Assembly (NCBI RefSeq): GCF_000346485.2
Contig: NZ_KQ976354.1
Location: 2,669,421-2,733,420, forward strand
Direction of reading: 5' to 3'
Length of the DNA stretch: 64,000 bases
DNA from: Scytonema hofmannii PCC 7110
GTDB taxonomy: Bacteria > Cyanobacteriota > Cyanobacteriia > Cyanobacteriales > Nostocaceae
Shown here: in pieces, positions 34,491 through 43,634 of the stretch
Numbering within the stretch: position 1 is the stretch's first letter
Layout of the letters: every line of letters begins with the position of its first letter
Made by a program: the position numbers and the translations under genes
The notes under the pieces: model-generated
Databases searched by the model: none
What the model was told of the DNA's origin: nothing
Seen by the model: only the letters and a program-made list of their open reading frames with translations

Positions 34491-37289
34491 ATGAAGTTAC
34501 AATTAAATGATTATAATGACAATGCTCAGAGAAATAGATATTCGTTTAAAGACCAAGAAAGCGAGCAAATCTTTTATTTAGAAGTTGACAATAATAACGA
34601 ACCTATTAAACTTGGTGACGGAACTTTTGGTGTAGTATTTGCAGCCTCAAATCGTGTAAATGATAAATTAGCTGTTAAAGTTCTTTACGAATATTCTGCT
34701 CCTGGTGTTAGCAATGAAAATTCCTTATCTATGCTAGATAAGGAAAATACTAAATCTACACCAGATGGTATAAAAGAACGTTTTGAAAGTGAAATTCAAT
34801 CTACAAAACATATTTTAGAACTTAGCCCTGACTCAAAGCTTACTCGTGTTATTAAAATAGTAGGTTGGACAAGAAATTTTCAAGAATCAGAACTATATCA
34901 AGAATTAAAGAGTAAGTTTAGCTCCTTGAATCTCTCAAACTATGCTCTTGTAACAGAGAGATACGACTCTACACTTAAAAATCTTTTAGAAGAAGGTATT
35001 GGAAAATTTATAGAGCTACCGACTGGAAATAAGCCTTCAAATTCTCGCAAAAAATCAGAAGAAGAAAAACAAAAGAAAAGCAGTACAAATGAAGAGAAAA
35101 AAATAAGATACGAGCGGACAGGTTACGACATTCTAAGACATATGACTTTTGAAGATCGTATAGCTACTATACTCCCGTATTTATTGGATATTGCTCAAGG
35201 TCTTGAAACTATTCATAAAGCAGATTTATATCACCTTGATTTGAAACCTGCAAACATCTTTGTTAAAGCAGATGGTCTTGAGGTTAAGAGTGTGATTGGT
35301 GACTTAGGTTTCCTTTATACAGGGGAGCAGCCAAAATTTGAAGCTTTGCCAGTAGCTAATTTACAACTACCTCTTGGTACCCGTCACTATCGTTCACCCG
35401 AACAAAAAGATTATTTCGATATTTGTGATGTAGAAGTTGAAGTATGCGATCGCAATGGAGACAATTGTGATGTCAAGCTAATTACTTACGATCCTAAACT
35501 TCGCGATACAATTATTGAGAACGATGATTATATAGTCTTCAGTAAGAATAGAAAAGCATATCGTATTAAGTCAATTGTTATTGATAATAAAACTGAAAAT
35601 TCACCCATATATATTACTTTAAATACAAAAACAAATGATTTAACTAATGATAAAAAAACTCAAATTATTTTGTACAAAATGCAAACAATACGAACTGACT
35701 TGTTCGGTTTTGGAGCTATTGTATATGACTTAATCACTTGTGGTGAATCACCAGAACGTTTTTATGAGAATATTAGAGTGATTTACGATCAGGAAGGGAA
35801 AAATGTTAAGGATATAATGGAAGACTATCTTAAACTTTCTGATTTTCAATCTAGCGAACCAAGTTTAGTTCAAGTGTTTGAGCCATTTAAACTTAATAAA
35901 GCTTCGTCATCTTATGCTCCATCTGATATTGTTGAAATTATTTTGCAGTGTATGCTTTATAAGGTAGATAATACTTTTTATTCTTTAAGTAAGGCTAATA
36001 ATTCCGAACATAAATCAAAAAGCGCAGTGGGGATTTTGCTAGAAAGCTTATTAAAAATAACTGAGGATCGCGGTGGCAAGTATAAAGTTAAAAACAGAAA
36101 TAATCCTCTTTTTGAACGCGAGTGGAATAGCGCAAAATCTTCACAAAATCTCGGGTTTTTGGAAACAATAAAAGAGTTACAAAACATGGAAACAGATAAG
36201 TTATGGGAACGATTTGTGAAAGGATTTTGGTATTTAGATGAAATCTGTAAATTAGTAGAAGAATTACTTAACTCTCAAGATGAATCTAGCAATTTTTCAT
36301 TTAGCGAGCTACTGCCAACAAATTTTGCTATTTCTAAAAGGAATAATCTACCAAATGCTCTAAATATTAAGTTTAAACTATATCAAACAAAAACATTTTA
36401 TGAGAGAGATTTGAGAAGTGATTTTGTATACACTAAAGTTACACGAGATATAGGAAATCCTTTTGTGCCTAATTATTTAGCATTTATGCGTCGAAAAATA
36501 GTTTTAATAAAAAATGCGAGTAACGAAAAGATAACATATAGGTTTCTTGACTCATCACCCTATGGAGATGTTATTGGAAAAGACGATTGGATTATATTAA
36601 AGTCCAAAAATAGCAATAATTTATTATTTAAAGTTGGAGGGATCTTTAATAATAATACTATAGAGAGTGTTATGTTAGTCTCTAGTGATAAAAGTCCTAC
36701 AGAACCTACAAATATTAAAGATCATATATCTAATAGCGAAGAATGTGTATATTATAAATATATAGATCCTTGTGTGTATTATTTAAATATGATTGGAATA
36801 TATATTTATCAAATTTTTTTTGTTAATATTGATAACAATACACAAAGTAAGCCATACATTACAGACCTTATTAATAGTAAAATTAATATGCTCAAAATAA
36901 AGGATACAAATATTGAAGTTGAAATAACAATTAAAGAAAAACTAGTAAATGAAGAAGGTTTAAAAAACTTTTTTCTGAAAAAAAATTCAGATCGGAAACT
37001 TTTAATTTTTCAAGAAGTTATAAAAATAATAGTTTCTATATATCTAAAATTAACTTTTACGGAAAGTAAAGACTCTTATTACAAAAAAGGAAATCCTGAT
37101 ATCTCTATGATGGATTTATTGTTTAAAGATCTTAAAAAACTAAAAGAAGCAATAAATGACGCCACAAATATTGATATTAGAAAATATCCTGAAGATAAAT
37201 TCCCTCCATTTAAAGATGAACTTAAGAGTATTTTAAAACCGTTTAATGAGATGACTTTGGAACTGATGGAAGTAAATAAGAAAAATTAA
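34491..37289 (+). CDS. Large divergent Ser/Thr kinase with an insert in the catalytic domain
   Basis: A 932-residue protein. Kinase hallmarks: glycine loop LGDGTFG (41-47), Lys63 in AVKVLY, HLDLKPAN (248-255, Asp250 and Asn255), DLG in place of DFG (271-273), SPEQ (302-305), and the helix-F Asp403 in TDLFGFGAIVYDL. A charged, probably disordered loop (180-210) splits the N- and C-lobes. About 90 residues (309-399), beta-rich with IIENDDYIVFSKN, are inserted between SPEQ and helix F. A similar module (about 667-735, IGKDDWIILKSK) recurs in the 500-residue C-terminal region, which I do not recognise. AT-rich, no membrane segment. Kinase activity is plausible; the biological role is unknown, with phage defence one possibility. 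Confidence 0.85.
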   Translation: MKLQLNDYNDNAQRNRYSFKDQESEQIFYLEVDNNNEPIKLGDGTFGVVFAASNRVNDKLAVKVLYEYSAPGVSNENSLSMLDKENTKSTPDGIKERFESEIQSTKHILELSPDSKLTRVIKIVGWTRNFQESELYQELKSKFSSLNLSNYALVTERYDSTLKNLLEEGIGKFIELPTGNKPSNSRKKSEEEKQKKSSTNEEKKIRYERTGYDILRHMTFEDRIATILPYLLDIAQGLETIHKADLYHLDLKPANIFVKADGLEVKSVIGDLGFLYTGEQPKFEALPVANLQLPLGTRHYRSPEQKDYFDICDVEVEVCDRNGDNCDVKLITYDPKLRDTIIENDDYIVFSKNRKAYRIKSIVIDNKTENSPIYITLNTKTNDLTNDKKTQIILYKMQTIRTDLFGFGAIVYDLITCGESPERFYENIRVIYDQEGKNVKDIMEDYLKLSDFQSSEPSLVQVFEPFKLNKASSSYAPSDIVEIILQCMLYKVDNTFYSLSKANNSEHKSKSAVGILLESLLKITEDRGGKYKVKNRNNPLFEREWNSAKSSQNLGFLETIKELQNMETDKLWERFVKGFWYLDEICKLVEELLNSQDESSNFSFSELLPTNFAISKRNNLPNALNIKFKLYQTKTFYERDLRSDFVYTKVTRDIGNPFVPNYLAFMRRKIVLIKNASNEKITYRFLDSSPYGDVIGKDDWIILKSKNSNNLLFKVGGIFNNNTIESVMLVSSDKSPTEPTNIKDHISNSEECVYYKYIDPCVYYLNMIGIYIYQIFFVNIDNNTQSKPYITDLINSKINMLKIKDTNIEVEITIKEKLVNEEGLKNFFLKKNSDRKLLIFQEVIKIIVSIYLKLTFTESKDSYYKKGNPDISMMDLLFKDLKKLKEAINDATNIDIRKYPEDKFPPFKDELKSILKPFNEMTLELMEVNKKN

Positions 37290-37582
37290 AAAAGGTAAGA
37301 TAACTTTTCCAAGAGCAACTCTAAAGTAAGCGTTTAGTAAAATGGGTGTTCAAATGGTTGCTTTGTTTTCTGAAGTTCGGATTAGGGTGCATAGCAAGAA
37401 AACTGCTGATGCGGAAGCTGCAAAAAGACTACTCTACGCTTACATTAGGGAAGAATAAATCCCCAGGCATTCAACTGGGGTCGCTTGACTTTATTGAGAA
37501 TAAGCGTGCAAACTATTAACATAAATTCGCCAGTTTAGCAAGATTCAACTTCTAACACTGGTTACTGGTCACTGCTCACTGG
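37290..37582. other. Intergenic stretch with a 38-codon open frame and hairpin
   Basis: ATG 37342 opens a 38-codon frame to TAA 37456-37458 (MGVQMVALFSEVRIRVHSKK...), unrecognised and possibly a 5' or internal fragment of a lost gene. A CCCCAG/CTGGGG hairpin follows (37461-37480), then heptamer repeats (CACTGGT type, 37556-37595) that run into the end of the M20 gene. Confidence 0.4.
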
Positions 37583-38773
37583 TCACTGTTCACTGATTTC
37601 TTGCCAATATTTATAAGCTGCATACGCCAAGGTAACGACTCCAGTAATAATGGCAGATTCGTCTACATCAAAAAGGGGATGGTGCAATGGGTAATTTAAA
37701 ATTCTATCTTTGAAACCTACACCCAATCGAAACATAGAACCAGGAGCGTGTTCTAAATAGACAGAAAAATCTTCAGCACCAAGGGATGATTCGGGAAGTA
37801 CTTGGACGCGATCGCTACCCCAAGCTTCTTCAGCAGCTGATTGCAGCAGTTGCGTCAAAAAGTAATCGTTTTGCACTCCCGGTACACCCTGACGGTAATT
37901 CACTTGATACTTTGCGCCGTAAGAATTACAAACACTCTTCACGATTTTTTCGATCCACTGTGGTAGATTGGCGCGGGTTTCAGGATGGAGAGAACGCACG
38001 GTTCCCAGTAACTGTACCTTATCAGCAATGATATTTGGCGCTCTACCACCCTCAATCTTTCCAATCGTTACAACTACAGGACGTAAAGGATTTTGTGTCC
38101 GACTGATCGCTTGTTGCAGGGTTGTTATAATTTGTGAAGCTATCCAGATAGCATCAACCGCCTCATGAGGTCGAGCACCATGTCCCGATTCACCAATAAT
38201 GATAATCTCTAAATCGTCAGCTGCCGCAGTTAATGCGCCATAACGAACACCAATAGAACCTGCGGATATTGATGGAAAAACGTGAACGCCTAGTATACTG
38301 GAAACACCTTTCATTGCTCCATCAGCTACCATCCAGTTAGCCCCTTGAGCAATTTCTTCGGCGGATTGAAATAAGAATCGTACTTTACCAGGTAATTCCT
38401 CAGCTATCTGAGACAGTACCATTGCAGTTCCCAAGCCAACTGTTGTGTGGACATCATGACCGCAGGCGTGCATGATCCCTTGAGTGCGAGAAGCATAATC
38501 TAAACCAGTTTGTTCGCAAATTGGCAAAGCATCCATGTCAGCACGTATTGCTAACAATCGGTCTGAATTGCCAGTTCCTTTGAGTTCTCCAATAACACCC
38601 GTTTTGCCAACGCCTTCCTTGACGGAAAGACCACTCGAAGATAAAACACCAGCAACAAAAGCAGCTGTTTGTGACTCTTGACCGCTCAGCTCTGGATGGG
38701 AATGAATGTGGCGGCGAATTTCAATTAAACGAGGTGCGAGTGCGATCGCTAAATCTTTGATGCGAGTAAGCAT
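37583..38773 (-). CDS. M20-family metallo-amidohydrolase (N-acyl amino acid amidohydrolase)
   Basis: A 396-residue two-zinc peptidase-like amidohydrolase, related to hippurate hydrolase and IAA-amino acid hydrolases, which cleave N-acylated amino acids. Conserved order: RRHIHSHPELSGQE, RADMDALPICE, MHACGHDVHTTVGLG (metal ligands Cys/His), FQSAEEIAQGA with the catalytic Glu pair, GVHVFPSISAG, and SLGAEDFSVYLEHAPG near the end. A dimerisation domain (about 190-300) interrupts the catalytic domain. No signal peptide. The C-terminal residues SEQ and the stop come from a heptamer repeat array. Start ATG 38773. Confidence 0.93.
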   Translation of the reverse strand: MLTRIKDLAIALAPRLIEIRRHIHSHPELSGQESQTAAFVAGVLSSSGLSVKEGVGKTGVIGELKGTGNSDRLLAIRADMDALPICEQTGLDYASRTQGIMHACGHDVHTTVGLGTAMVLSQIAEELPGKVRFLFQSAEEIAQGANWMVADGAMKGVSSILGVHVFPSISAGSIGVRYGALTAAADDLEIIIIGESGHGARPHEAVDAIWIASQIITTLQQAISRTQNPLRPVVVTIGKIEGGRAPNIIADKVQLLGTVRSLHPETRANLPQWIEKIVKSVCNSYGAKYQVNYRQGVPGVQNDYFLTQLLQSAAEEAWGSDRVQVLPESSLGAEDFSVYLEHAPGSMFRLGVGFKDRILNYPLHHPLFDVDESAIITGVVTLAYAAYKYWQEISEQ

Positions 38774-38870
38774 TGGTCAACCAGTTTACCATTTTTCTTT
38801 AATAATAAGGTTGATGGCGTTAAACAATGTGCCACTTGAGACAGTAAATGACATTGAATTTGAAAGACTT

Positions 38871-38903
38871 AGAACCCCGACTTCTTTGAGAAGTCGGGGT
38901 TCT
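38871..38903. repeat. Hairpin repeat (AGAACCCCGACTTCT)
   Basis: AGAACCCCGACTTCT is followed after three bases by its complement. Same family as at 8306-8338; it lies between the M20 gene promoter and the end of the pentapeptide gene. Confidence 0.85.
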
Positions 38904-38951
38904 GAACAAATTCACACCTCAAATTTGGTATGCTAAACTACTTTTGTTTAA

Positions 38952-39527
38952 TTACTCTGTGTAGCAGGTTGTACCAGTAGCGCGTTCCAATTTGAAAGCG
39001 TTACAGTCTTTAAGGCTTTCGCGTTGTAACGACCATCCATAAGGTTTGTCAGAAGTGACATTACCAGTAGGCATAGTTGTTAGGCGAAAGTGTGCGCCTC
39101 TAAAATTAGTGAACTCTATTTTCGCGCCTTTAATATTAGCAGCTTCTAAATTAGCGCTCATAAAACCTGCATACCTGAGATTGGCATTTTCTAGAGAAGC
39201 TGATTTAAGATTCGCGCCAATCAACGAAGCACCTGTAAGATTTGCAGAAGTTAACATGGCTCCTTGCAAATTGGCACCTGTTAAATCCGCATTTGCAAGA
39301 TTGACTCCAGATAAATTAGCACCTTGTAGGTTAGCGTCTCTCAAACTTGCTCTACTGAGATTGAATTGAGTGAGATCGGCATTAGTTAGATCGCAACGCG
39401 GACAGGCATTTGTTGCTTTTAACTGTTCCAAATCTTGGGGATTTTGAGCCAAGGCTTGTGCTGTCAAGCCAAAACAAGTTAACAACGCAGTCATAAAAGC
39501 TATTTTGACGTTCATAGTTTTTTTCAA
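38952..39527 (-). CDS. Exported pentapeptide-repeat protein
   Basis: A 191-residue protein with a signal peptide (about 1-28, cleavage near AQALAQ). After ATNACPRCDLTNADL, which contains a CxxC pair, come about 18 pentapeptides (LSRASLRDANLQGANLSGVN and so on to about residue 150). The tail has two further cysteines (LKDCNAF, TTCYTE), so periplasmic disulfides are likely. Function unknown; this is a standard cyanobacterial periplasmic layout. Start ATG 39527; a second ATG four codons later would also serve. Confidence 0.88.
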   Translation of the reverse strand: MKKTMNVKIAFMTALLTCFGLTAQALAQNPQDLEQLKATNACPRCDLTNADLTQFNLSRASLRDANLQGANLSGVNLANADLTGANLQGAMLTSANLTGASLIGANLKSASLENANLRYAGFMSANLEAANIKGAKIEFTNFRGAHFRLTTMPTGNVTSDKPYGWSLQRESLKDCNAFKLERATGTTCYTE

Positions 39528-39827
39528 ATAAATCCTTTCTTAGAGAATTTGGCGTACTGCTATACTTACATACAGAAGTTATTATGCATATCTTAAGAGT
39601 AAAGCAATAGTAAAGAAAACGTGAATATACCGTAAAATCTTGTGAACAAGGTACTCAAAAATAAGTTAGCAGAATAGAATTAAATCATCGACGAAATATA
39701 CCGAAACTCTATAGCCTACGATTTATGATTCCCCTCAGCCTAGTATAAGAAATGGCTGGGGGGAAAATTTTTTGGGCATGGGGCATTGGGAATTGGGGTT
39801 TTCGTAGCAGAGGAACAAAAAACGTCG
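39528..39827. other. Intergenic, no gene seen
   Basis: The 5' region of the pentapeptide gene and the 3' flank of the histidine kinase. One frame near 39740-39931 on the minus strand overlaps the kinase end and lacks features. Confidence 0.5.
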
Positions 39828-41810
39828 TTAAGCGCCGCAGAGAACAATAGGTTCGATGGGAACCGTAAAGTGAAACTGACTGCCTTGATTTTTGCCTTTT
39901 GACTCAGCCCAAATCTGTCCCCCCAGCCCAAGAATAATTCGGCGACAAATCGCTAAGCCCAGTCCCGCGCCACCAGTGAGGCGTCGCAGATACCCCTCCT
40001 CCTGGGAGAAGCGGTCGAAAATCGCTTCTAGCTGATTCGGCTCAATGCCTCGACCTGTATCGGCGATAATCACTTCTACCACTGTCATAGGGCTAGAACT
40101 CACGAATTCATCCCGAAGAGCTTTCGCCTTGCGTTTCTGAGCGCGAATGCTAATTTTACCTTTGGAGTCGGTAAACTTACATGCATTATCTAGGAGTTTT
40201 GTCAAGACTTCCACAAGCCCTTGCCCATCCGCGAGGAGAAGAGGCAACTTGGGGGGCAGGTTGACTTTAATCTGAGCTAGGGTTTTTGGTGACCAGTAGG
40301 AGCGGAGGCTACTGAGAGCTAAATCTAAACATTCCTGGAGTGAAATAGGTTCCCGTTGCCAGCGCACCTGACCACTTTCTAACCTTGAGAGGGTGAGAAA
40401 ATCCTGAGTAAGTTGGCGCAGGCGCTCCGAATCCGTCAAAGCGGTTTGTAGCATAGACTGCTGCAACTCTTTTGACATTTCCGGTTCGCTGGCTAATGTT
40501 TCCAAACAAACTTGGATAGTAGACAAGGGGGTACGCAATTCATGACCAACGATCGCAATCAGGTTACTGCGCGTGCGCTCTAGAGCTTCTAGTTGGCAGT
40601 TGAGTTCTTCTAGGCGGGTATAAGCTTGTGCTTGAATCAACGCCACCCCAATGGCATCGGCGATCGCCTCAACTAGAGAAATATCGTCTTTGAGCCAGAT
40701 ATGAGGTTTTGCACCACTGTAATGTACTTCCAGCATCCCCAACAGAGTTTCTTGATAAAGTACAGGCACTAACAGCCAAGACCGAATTCCTAAGCGCTCG
40801 ATTAATGGTTTTAAAACTGAGTGACTTTGTAAATGAGGGGCTTTGCTGACATCAGCGACAGCGATCGCTTTATCCTGTGCTATGGCTGCTTGAAACAGCG
40901 GATTATCTATCAAAGACCAAGTTTCTCCCCCAACAGAGGGTATTCCAGGGGCTACAGTTTCATACTCAATCGCGGCATTCTCACTCTTGCGATCGCAACG
41001 GTAAAGCAAGCAGCGGCAATTGTCAAAGGCTCGACCTAACTCAATTACAGCGATCGTGAGAATCTCTTGAGGATTCAAAGAGCGACGAATAGCAGCTGTC
41101 ATGGAATTAACAAGACGTTCTTTGCGTTCGGAGGTAGCTATGAGCTGATAAGCTTTCAGGAGTCGATACTGATTAGCTTGCAAATAACTTACCAGGCGCT
41201 GTGCAAAGGTGACAGAATCAATAGCTTGCAGAGTTGGAGTTTCAACAGCATTTTTTTCTACTTCAAGACCATAACGCTGCCATGCCTGTCTCACCTGAGG
41301 GTCTAACTCCGGTCGATAAACTGCAATTCGTTCCAGTAAGAGTCTCGCAGCAGTCACGCTTACCTGACGGTCGAAGCTCCAAATTCCCTCAAATTGTCGA
41401 GCTTGATCTATCACTGTTGGTGCATCTAGTATAGAACATTCTCGACAAATTAAACAAGCGGTATATTGCTTCCCCACAACCACCAAGTGCCACTCAAGAG
41501 CTAGATCGTCACTTGGGTCAAAGGGAATAGTTGCCAATGGTTCAGTTAACGCTGCAAACTCAGACTCTGGTGCAGCCATCACATAAACATGGTCTGTGCG
41601 CTGAGCAATTTGTTGATAGCGGCTGATTTCTTGGCGATAAAACCGCTCGTGTTGAAAATTGGCAATCACCAAAGGCTGGTCTCCTCCTACCAACACTAGG
41701 TCTTCCATCGCGTGTGAAAGAGCCATCAAGGAAGACTTGAAATACTTCTCTTGATGCAGATGCGGTAGCGCTTGGAGTAAATCCTGCAATAAAGAACTTG
41801 AAATCCTCAT
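39828..41810 (-). CDS. DICT-GAF sensor histidine kinase
   Basis: A soluble kinase of about 660 residues. The N-terminal part (about 20-145) matches the DICT sensory domain found with two-component and cyclase proteins in cyanobacteria (GGDQPLVIANFQHERFYRQE; HVYVMAAPESEF). A GAF domain follows (about 233-395; LNPQEILTIAVIELGRAFD, RSWLLVPVLYQETLLGMLEVHY), then HisKA with His423 in IVGHELRTPL, and the ATP-binding domain with LLDNACKFT, DTGRGIE and GGAGLGLAI. The GAF domain lacks an obvious bilin-binding cysteine motif. Start at ATG 41810 (TTG and GTG lie one and two codons earlier). No regulator gene is adjacent; it lies downstream of OCP and a pentapeptide gene. Confidence 0.9.
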   Translation of the reverse strand: MRISSSLLQDLLQALPHLHQEKYFKSSLMALSHAMEDLVLVGGDQPLVIANFQHERFYRQEISRYQQIAQRTDHVYVMAAPESEFAALTEPLATIPFDPSDDLALEWHLVVVGKQYTACLICRECSILDAPTVIDQARQFEGIWSFDRQVSVTAARLLLERIAVYRPELDPQVRQAWQRYGLEVEKNAVETPTLQAIDSVTFAQRLVSYLQANQYRLLKAYQLIATSERKERLVNSMTAAIRRSLNPQEILTIAVIELGRAFDNCRCLLYRCDRKSENAAIEYETVAPGIPSVGGETWSLIDNPLFQAAIAQDKAIAVADVSKAPHLQSHSVLKPLIERLGIRSWLLVPVLYQETLLGMLEVHYSGAKPHIWLKDDISLVEAIADAIGVALIQAQAYTRLEELNCQLEALERTRSNLIAIVGHELRTPLSTIQVCLETLASEPEMSKELQQSMLQTALTDSERLRQLTQDFLTLSRLESGQVRWQREPISLQECLDLALSSLRSYWSPKTLAQIKVNLPPKLPLLLADGQGLVEVLTKLLDNACKFTDSKGKISIRAQKRKAKALRDEFVSSSPMTVVEVIIADTGRGIEPNQLEAIFDRFSQEEGYLRRLTGGAGLGLAICRRIILGLGGQIWAESKGKNQGSQFHFTVPIEPIVLCGA

Positions 41811-41873
41811 CACCAACTGCTTATAAAACTTAATTTTTAATAAAGTTCAACAAAAAGACGGTTAACTCTAGAC

Positions 41874-42389
41874 CTAGTGTCGCCTTTGACTTGACTCACC
41901 AATCAGGTTTGTTTGAAGTAAGTTTGTTTCAGCTAGACTAGCTCCTGTGAAATCTGCTAACTGAAGGTTAGCTCCAGTCATGTCTGCTAACCTCAGATTG
42001 GCGTAACGTAGATCGGAGCCTGTCAGATTAGCTCCTGTCAAATTGGCTCCTGTCAGGTCTGCTAGCCTCAGGTCTGTCCTCATTAGGAAAGCTTCTTGAA
42101 GATCTACTTGGCTAATGTTCGCCCGGATCAGAATTGCTCCATTTAATATTGCTCGATGCAGAGTCGCCCCAACCAGGTTAGCTCTCCATAAGGTTGCACC
42201 AGTGAGGTCAGTCTCATTTAACTTTGCTCCCCACAAGTTGGTTCTAGTGAGGTTGGCTCCAACTAAGTCTGCTCTTGTGAAGATTGCCCCACACAGGTTG
42301 ACCTCACTCAGGTTGACTCCCCGCAGGTTGGCAAAACTAAAGTCTCTTTCTCCTTTAGCATAAAGCTCTAGAAGCATATCACCATTCAT
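41874..42389 (-). CDS. Cytoplasmic pentapeptide-repeat protein
   Basis: A 171-residue protein. After the short N-terminal MNGDMLLELYAKGERDFSFAN come about 28 pentapeptides of A(D/N)LxX type, with no signal peptide or membrane segment. The GERDF stretch before the repeats is shared with the pentapeptide gene at 44067, and the two flank OCP. ATG 42389 is preferred over TTG 42404 because GAGG precedes it and the N-terminus aligns with the sister gene. Function unknown. Confidence 0.88.
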   Translation of the reverse strand: MNGDMLLELYAKGERDFSFANLRGVNLSEVNLCGAIFTRADLVGANLTRTNLWGAKLNETDLTGATLWRANLVGATLHRAILNGAILIRANISQVDLQEAFLMRTDLRLADLTGANLTGANLTGSDLRYANLRLADMTGANLQLADFTGASLAETNLLQTNLIGESSQRRH

Positions 42390-42433
42390 AACTATCTGCC
42401 TCAAAATTTCCTACGCATGACTAGCTTGAAAAA

Positions 42434-42472
42434 GGGAGTAGGGAGTAGGGAGTAGGGAGTAGGGGGTAGGGG
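42434..42472. repeat. 7-bp tandem repeat (GGGAGTA)
   Basis: Four GGGAGTA units and one GGGGGTA variant. Similar heptamers are at 17063-17095 and, as the complement, at 45241-45290. Confidence 0.85.
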
Positions 42473-42524
42473 ATGTTCCCGTGAATGACTGTCTTGTGGA
42501 ACGGGCGTCTCGCCCGTTTTAGGT

Positions 42525-42620
42525 GGGCATCTTGCCCACCCCACAACAACTGTCGCGGGCATCTTGCCCACCCCACAACAACTGTCGCGGGCAAGATGCC
42601 CGCCCCACAACAACTGTCTT
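42525..42620. repeat. Three tandem 32-bp units with internal hairpin
   Basis: The unit GGGCATCTTGCCCACCCCAC followed by AACAACTGTCGC occurs at 42525, 42557 and 42589; in the third the hairpin core is inverted (GGGCAAGATGCCC). A related GGGCGTCTCGCCC palindrome precedes at 42503. It lies just past the OCP stop. Confidence 0.85.
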
Positions 42621-42674
42621 GGATACAAGTCAGAATAACTGTATTGGATGCAAGTCAGAAGCGCCGATCGCGTT

Positions 42675-43634
42675 CTACACAGGACGCAGATTTAGTAGTT
42701 CTTGGGGAGATGCCAGCATATCGATCGCCACGAAGACAATCTTGCCTTCGGGATTGAGTAAGAAGCGCCACGCAATGTTCATCCCAACATTAACACCGAA
42801 CCAAGGAGTTTGTACTATGCCTGTGACCTTAACCTGCTTAGAGCCATTTGGTAGACTCTCGGATATACCTTGCTGCGGCATGATATTGAGTCCCTGTGCT
42901 TCTGCACGCATATATCTCTTGATTGCCTCATAACCGACAATAGGCTTCTGGAATGGTGGTTGCAGAGCACCGTCGGGAGTAAATAAAGCAATAGCAGCAT
43001 CAAAGTCATCTTTGTTGAGGGCTTCAAGATAGCTCAATATTGTAGAGTCTGTGATGCCCTCGACAGCGATCTTAGCAGGAGCAGGGGAAGTGCGTGGGAA
43101 CAAAGGTTCGGCATCTGTTTGAACACTCTTAGCAACATCGCTCCCGAATCCCATGTCTACTACAGCATTGCGAAGGACTGTAATTTGCTGACCTGGATCG
43201 AGTTGCTTGATTGCTTCTAACACTATAGAGACACCTCTAGACATTTGATAGCCAGCCGGTACAGGAGCCACAATGCCCTGTTTCATCAACTCTCCTAACT
43301 CGTACCAGAAAGCCAGCTTAGTGTTGACACTGAAGACGCCATAAGAACGGCTGATGGGAGTGTCGGCACGGTTAGCAAGCTCGCGCATGACTTGGAATTG
43401 GTCATCCGTAGACATCTGCTTAATTTGGTTTAATAAACCTTCTGCAAACTGTAGACGTGCTACTCCTACAGCTGCAGGAGTGATTGAACGACCCATTTCA
43501 GTGTAAGCATACCAAAGTAATGCTAGTTTGTCGTCAACGCTGAGTTGCTCGAACAGTGCTAGAGTTGCTGGAATCGGACTAGGAACTTGAGTGCTAGAGA
43601 AAATACTTTGGGCGGACTCGATAGTAAAAGTCAT
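42675..43634 (-). CDS. ocp: Orange carotenoid protein
   Basis: A full-length 319-residue OCP: the alpha-helical carotenoid-binding N-terminal domain and the NTF2-like C-terminal domain. Blue light converts OCP from orange to red form, which quenches phycobilisome energy. Key residues of Synechocystis OCP are conserved: Tyr44, Trp110, Arg155, and (shifted by one) Tyr202, Glu245 and Trp289, so the carotenoid contacts and the Arg-Glu inter-domain salt bridge can form. The linker is one residue longer. No recovery-protein (FRP) gene is adjacent, unlike many OCP1 loci, so an OCP2-like form is possible. ATG 43634 is chosen (GGAG upstream) over TTG 43649. Confidence 0.97.
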   Translation of the reverse strand: MTFTIESAQSIFSSTQVPSPIPATLALFEQLSVDDKLALLWYAYTEMGRSITPAAVGVARLQFAEGLLNQIKQMSTDDQFQVMRELANRADTPISRSYGVFSVNTKLAFWYELGELMKQGIVAPVPAGYQMSRGVSIVLEAIKQLDPGQQITVLRNAVVDMGFGSDVAKSVQTDAEPLFPRTSPAPAKIAVEGITDSTILSYLEALNKDDFDAAIALFTPDGALQPPFQKPIVGYEAIKRYMRAEAQGLNIMPQQGISESLPNGSKQVKVTGIVQTPWFGVNVGMNIAWRFLLNPEGKIVFVAIDMLASPQELLNLRPV

